Source: JAVDCA01 sp036491235
GTDB lineage: Bacteria > Pseudomonadota > Alphaproteobacteria > Rhizobiales > Xanthobacteraceae
Assembly: GCA_036491235.1 (NCBI GenBank)
Contig: DASXCK010000270.1
Coordinates: forward strand, 1 to 5,541
DNA: 5,541 nt
Reading direction: 5' to 3'
Both the position numbers and the translations under genes were made by a program. This document shows, in pieces, positions 5,512 to 5,541 of this stretch (its first letter is position 1; every line of letters starts with the position of its first letter). The notes beneath the pieces were generated by a model. That model was not told where the DNA came from and did no database searches. It saw nothing but the letters and a program-made list of their open reading frames with translations.

Positions 5512-5541
5512 ATGCTTCAATTTGACGAAGCGCCGCCGGCG
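5512..5541 (+). CDS. Possible start of a further gene, cut by the window end
   Basis: An ATG 8 nt after the RDD remnant's stop opens ten codons (MLQFDEAPPA) to the window edge. No clear Shine-Dalgarno precedes it and ten residues cannot identify a product. In some rhizobia an arginyl-transferase gene follows the RDD gene, but this N-terminus does not show that family's motifs in the part visible. Confidence 0.22.
   Translation, partial: MLQFDEAPPA

Overview
The window reads as ordinary chromosomal DNA from a GC-rich alphaproteobacterium, most likely of the Rhizobiales/Hyphomicrobiales (inference). The reasons are the strong G/C preference at third codon positions, a DUF4870 membrane-protein gene divergent from hemB, a HemB of the magnesium-type (cysteine-free) class with an N-terminal extension, and a hemB-proximal RDD-family gene. 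No rRNA, tRNA, CRISPR array, insertion sequence or phage gene was seen.

Left part (1-2474, minus strand): three tightly packed genes read leftward. In transcription order they are an acyl-CoA dehydrogenase very like isobutyryl-CoA dehydrogenase, a small four-helix DUF1772-type membrane protein, and a 3-hydroxyisobutyryl-CoA hydrolase whose 3' end lies outside the window. The gaps are 6 nt and then a 4-nt GTGA start/stop overlap, so this is almost certainly one operon. The two enzymes are non-consecutive steps of valine breakdown: isobutyryl-CoA to methacrylyl-CoA, then, after a hydratase not seen here, 3-hydroxyisobutyryl-CoA to free 3-hydroxyisobutyrate. The membrane protein between them has no known role in that pathway.

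Middle (2475-3118): a 96-bp gap holds a perfect 12-bp inverted repeat. Next comes a minus-strand DUF4870 (Tic20-like) membrane protein gene, then a 176-bp divergent intergenic region carrying the probable hemB promoter. A 26-bp imperfect dyad lies over its -35 box.

Right part (3119-5541, plus strand): hemB (porphobilinogen synthase, second common step of tetrapyrrole synthesis); then, 52 bp on, a single-pass membrane protein with a long Ala/Pro-rich tail and two PLPRxRP repeats, probably co-transcribed. After it comes the remnant of an RDD-family membrane protein, interrupted by an in-frame TGA and a one-base frame change and lacking the usual N-terminal RDD segment. The last 30 bases may open another gene.

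I did not find a convincing undescribed system. The points most worth a second look are the broken RDD gene, the DUF1772 protein embedded in the valine operon, the dyad over the hemB promoter, and the PLPRxRP-tailed membrane protein.
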